A stretch of DNA of 64,000 nucleotides, taken from the NCBI GenBank assembly GCA_965202675.1, contig OZ241842.1, positions 2,914,001 to 2,978,000 of the forward strand, read 5' to 3'. The position numbers were made by a program, and so were the translations under genes. The notes under the pieces were generated by a model. It worked only from the letters and a program-made list of their open reading frames with translations, was not told the origin of the DNA and made no database searches. Positions 63,436 to 64,000 of this stretch are shown here, one piece after another. The stretch comes from CATQHD01 sp965202675 (GTDB lineage Bacteria > Actinomycetota > Acidimicrobiia > Spongiisociales > Spongiisociaceae). Numbering within the stretch: position 1 is the stretch's first letter; each line of letters begins with the position of its first letter.

Positions 63436-63830
63436 CCCCATACCTGCTCACCATACCCGGAGTAGGAACCACAACCGGCGCCCGCCTCCTCACCGAAATC
63501 GGTAACCCCCACCGCTTCGCCAACGGATCCCGCCTCGCGTCCTACGCCGGCCTGGCCCCCGTCACCCGACGCTCCGGCCGAACCATCAACAACACCCGCC
63601 GCAACCCCGCCGGGAACCACCGCCTCAAAAACGCCATGTACTGGACAGCCTTCTCAGCCACCCAACACGACCCCCACGCCCAAGCCCACTACCAACGCAA
63701 ACGAGCCGAAGGCAAACACCACACCACCGCCGTCATCAGCGTCGCCCGACGCCGATGCAACCTCATACTCGCCATCCTCAAAAACCAAACCCCCTACAAC
63801 CCGCCACCCCAACCCACCCCAACCACTTGA
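63436..63830 (+). pseudogene. IS110 transposase, C-terminal part
   Basis: Encodes the IS116/IS110/IS902 domain: LLTIPGVGTTTGARLLTEIG, FANGSRLASYAGLAPVTRRS and NRRNPAG-like NTRRNPAGNHRLKNAMYW, with the serine motif expected near ASYAGL. It continues the frame of 60965-61784 after the IS1380 insertion. Without the insertion the two halves give about 404 residues, the usual family length. Confidence 0.85.
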
Positions 63831-63848
63831 CAAACCGACAGGAACACT

Positions 63849-64000
63849 CCCCCGCCTCCTCCACCGGCATCGGATCCAGCGTTTGGGCATGCCGCTCCTG
63901 TTCGGGCGGCGGCGCCCGGCCTGACAAGGTTCCGATGATGACCGCCGCGCACTCCGGAATCCCGGCGGCGGTGTTTGTGAATCAGCACACACATAGTACC
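63849..64000. repeat. Repeat-family copy, right half (R4)
   Basis: About 150 bp match the right part of R3 (40860-41000): CCGCCTCCTCCACC.GCATCGGATCCA, CTCCTGTTCGGGCG, ACCGCCGCGCACTCCGGAAT and GGCGGTGTTTGTGAATCAGCAC. With R6 at 60671-60721 it forms one complete copy, split by the IS110 element. It runs to the window end. Confidence 0.75.

Larger units (their letters stand above)
60721..63848 (+). mobile_element. IS110-family element, interrupted by IS1380-family element
   Basis: The limits are inferred from where the repeat-family sequence breaks and resumes (R6 and R4), since IS110 elements have no inverted repeats. Without the inner element it is about 1.48 kb, a normal size. It has a 244-bp non-coding left end (60721-60964) and a transposase split in two. 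In related IS110 elements a non-coding end makes a guide (bridge) RNA; this one may too. Boundaries are good to a few bases only. Confidence 0.75.

Overview
This window looks like the chromosome of a high-GC Actinomycetota bacterium, probably an Acidimicrobiia-like marine or host-associated lineage. The grounds are the G+C-rich coding style with GTG/TTG starts, a mycobacterial-type phosphoserine aminotransferase, and actinobacterial SLH-like repeats. The class-level assignment is inference from gene style; there is no rRNA or marker gene here, and I found no tRNA and no CRISPR array.

Layout. 0-6.3 kb: housekeeping (class I aminotransferase cut by the window edge, SerC, CoxG, LapA, an Atg22/UMF1 transporter, a lipoprotein sugar dehydrogenase). 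6.3-12.8 kb: a tight NurA-HerA-Mre11-Rad50 DNA end-resection operon, an archaeal-style gene order. 12.9-17.8 kb: two paralogous methyltransferase-HNH fusions that arose by tandem duplication, with a scar copy of the gpsA tail between them. 18.4-40.3 kb: a large envelope-glycan region with a YchF-like GTPase, a DUF368 lipid-carrier transporter, a flippase-like protein, a CsaB-type pyruvyl transferase, GT2 and GT-C glycosyltransferases, a 2041-residue two-module glycosyltransferase, an SLH-bearing SpoIID protein, PepA and an initiating sugar transferase. 41-45.5 kb: a sugar kinase, a rhodanese-ThiF fusion, a sirtuin and a membrane protein. 45.5-60.3 kb: a defence-like island with an Mrr nuclease, a zinc-hook Rad50-like ATPase with a small partner, a DUF1828 gene pair and a split type ISP restriction-modification enzyme. 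60.7-63.85 kb: an IS110 element broken by an IS1380 element, both inside a copy of a dispersed chromosomal repeat.

The headline is the type ISP locus at 54.6-60.3 kb. The enzyme's C-terminal domain is a separate gene placed before the main gene. The main gene (nuclease-helicase-methyltransferase-specificity region) ends in a short cassette just after a 12-G tract. Six more cassettes of the same protein segment follow, punctuated by two more 11-G tracts. Reading the three frames after each G tract by hand, every frame is open. The first tract leads to cassette 1, cassette 2 or on to the second tract; the second leads to cassette 3, cassette 4 or on to the third; the third leads to cassettes 5, 6 or 7. 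This looks like a slippage-driven selector for seven alternative protein ends. A further 11-G tract in the helicase part could act as an on/off switch.

A second system-level signal is a dispersed repeat family: two copies of about 0.5 kb, plus shorter related copies. The two long copies carry the same near-consensus promoter (TTGACT, 17 bp, GATAAT) reading leftward, followed by a GC-rich hairpin and a TTTTCGCGTTCT-like motif.
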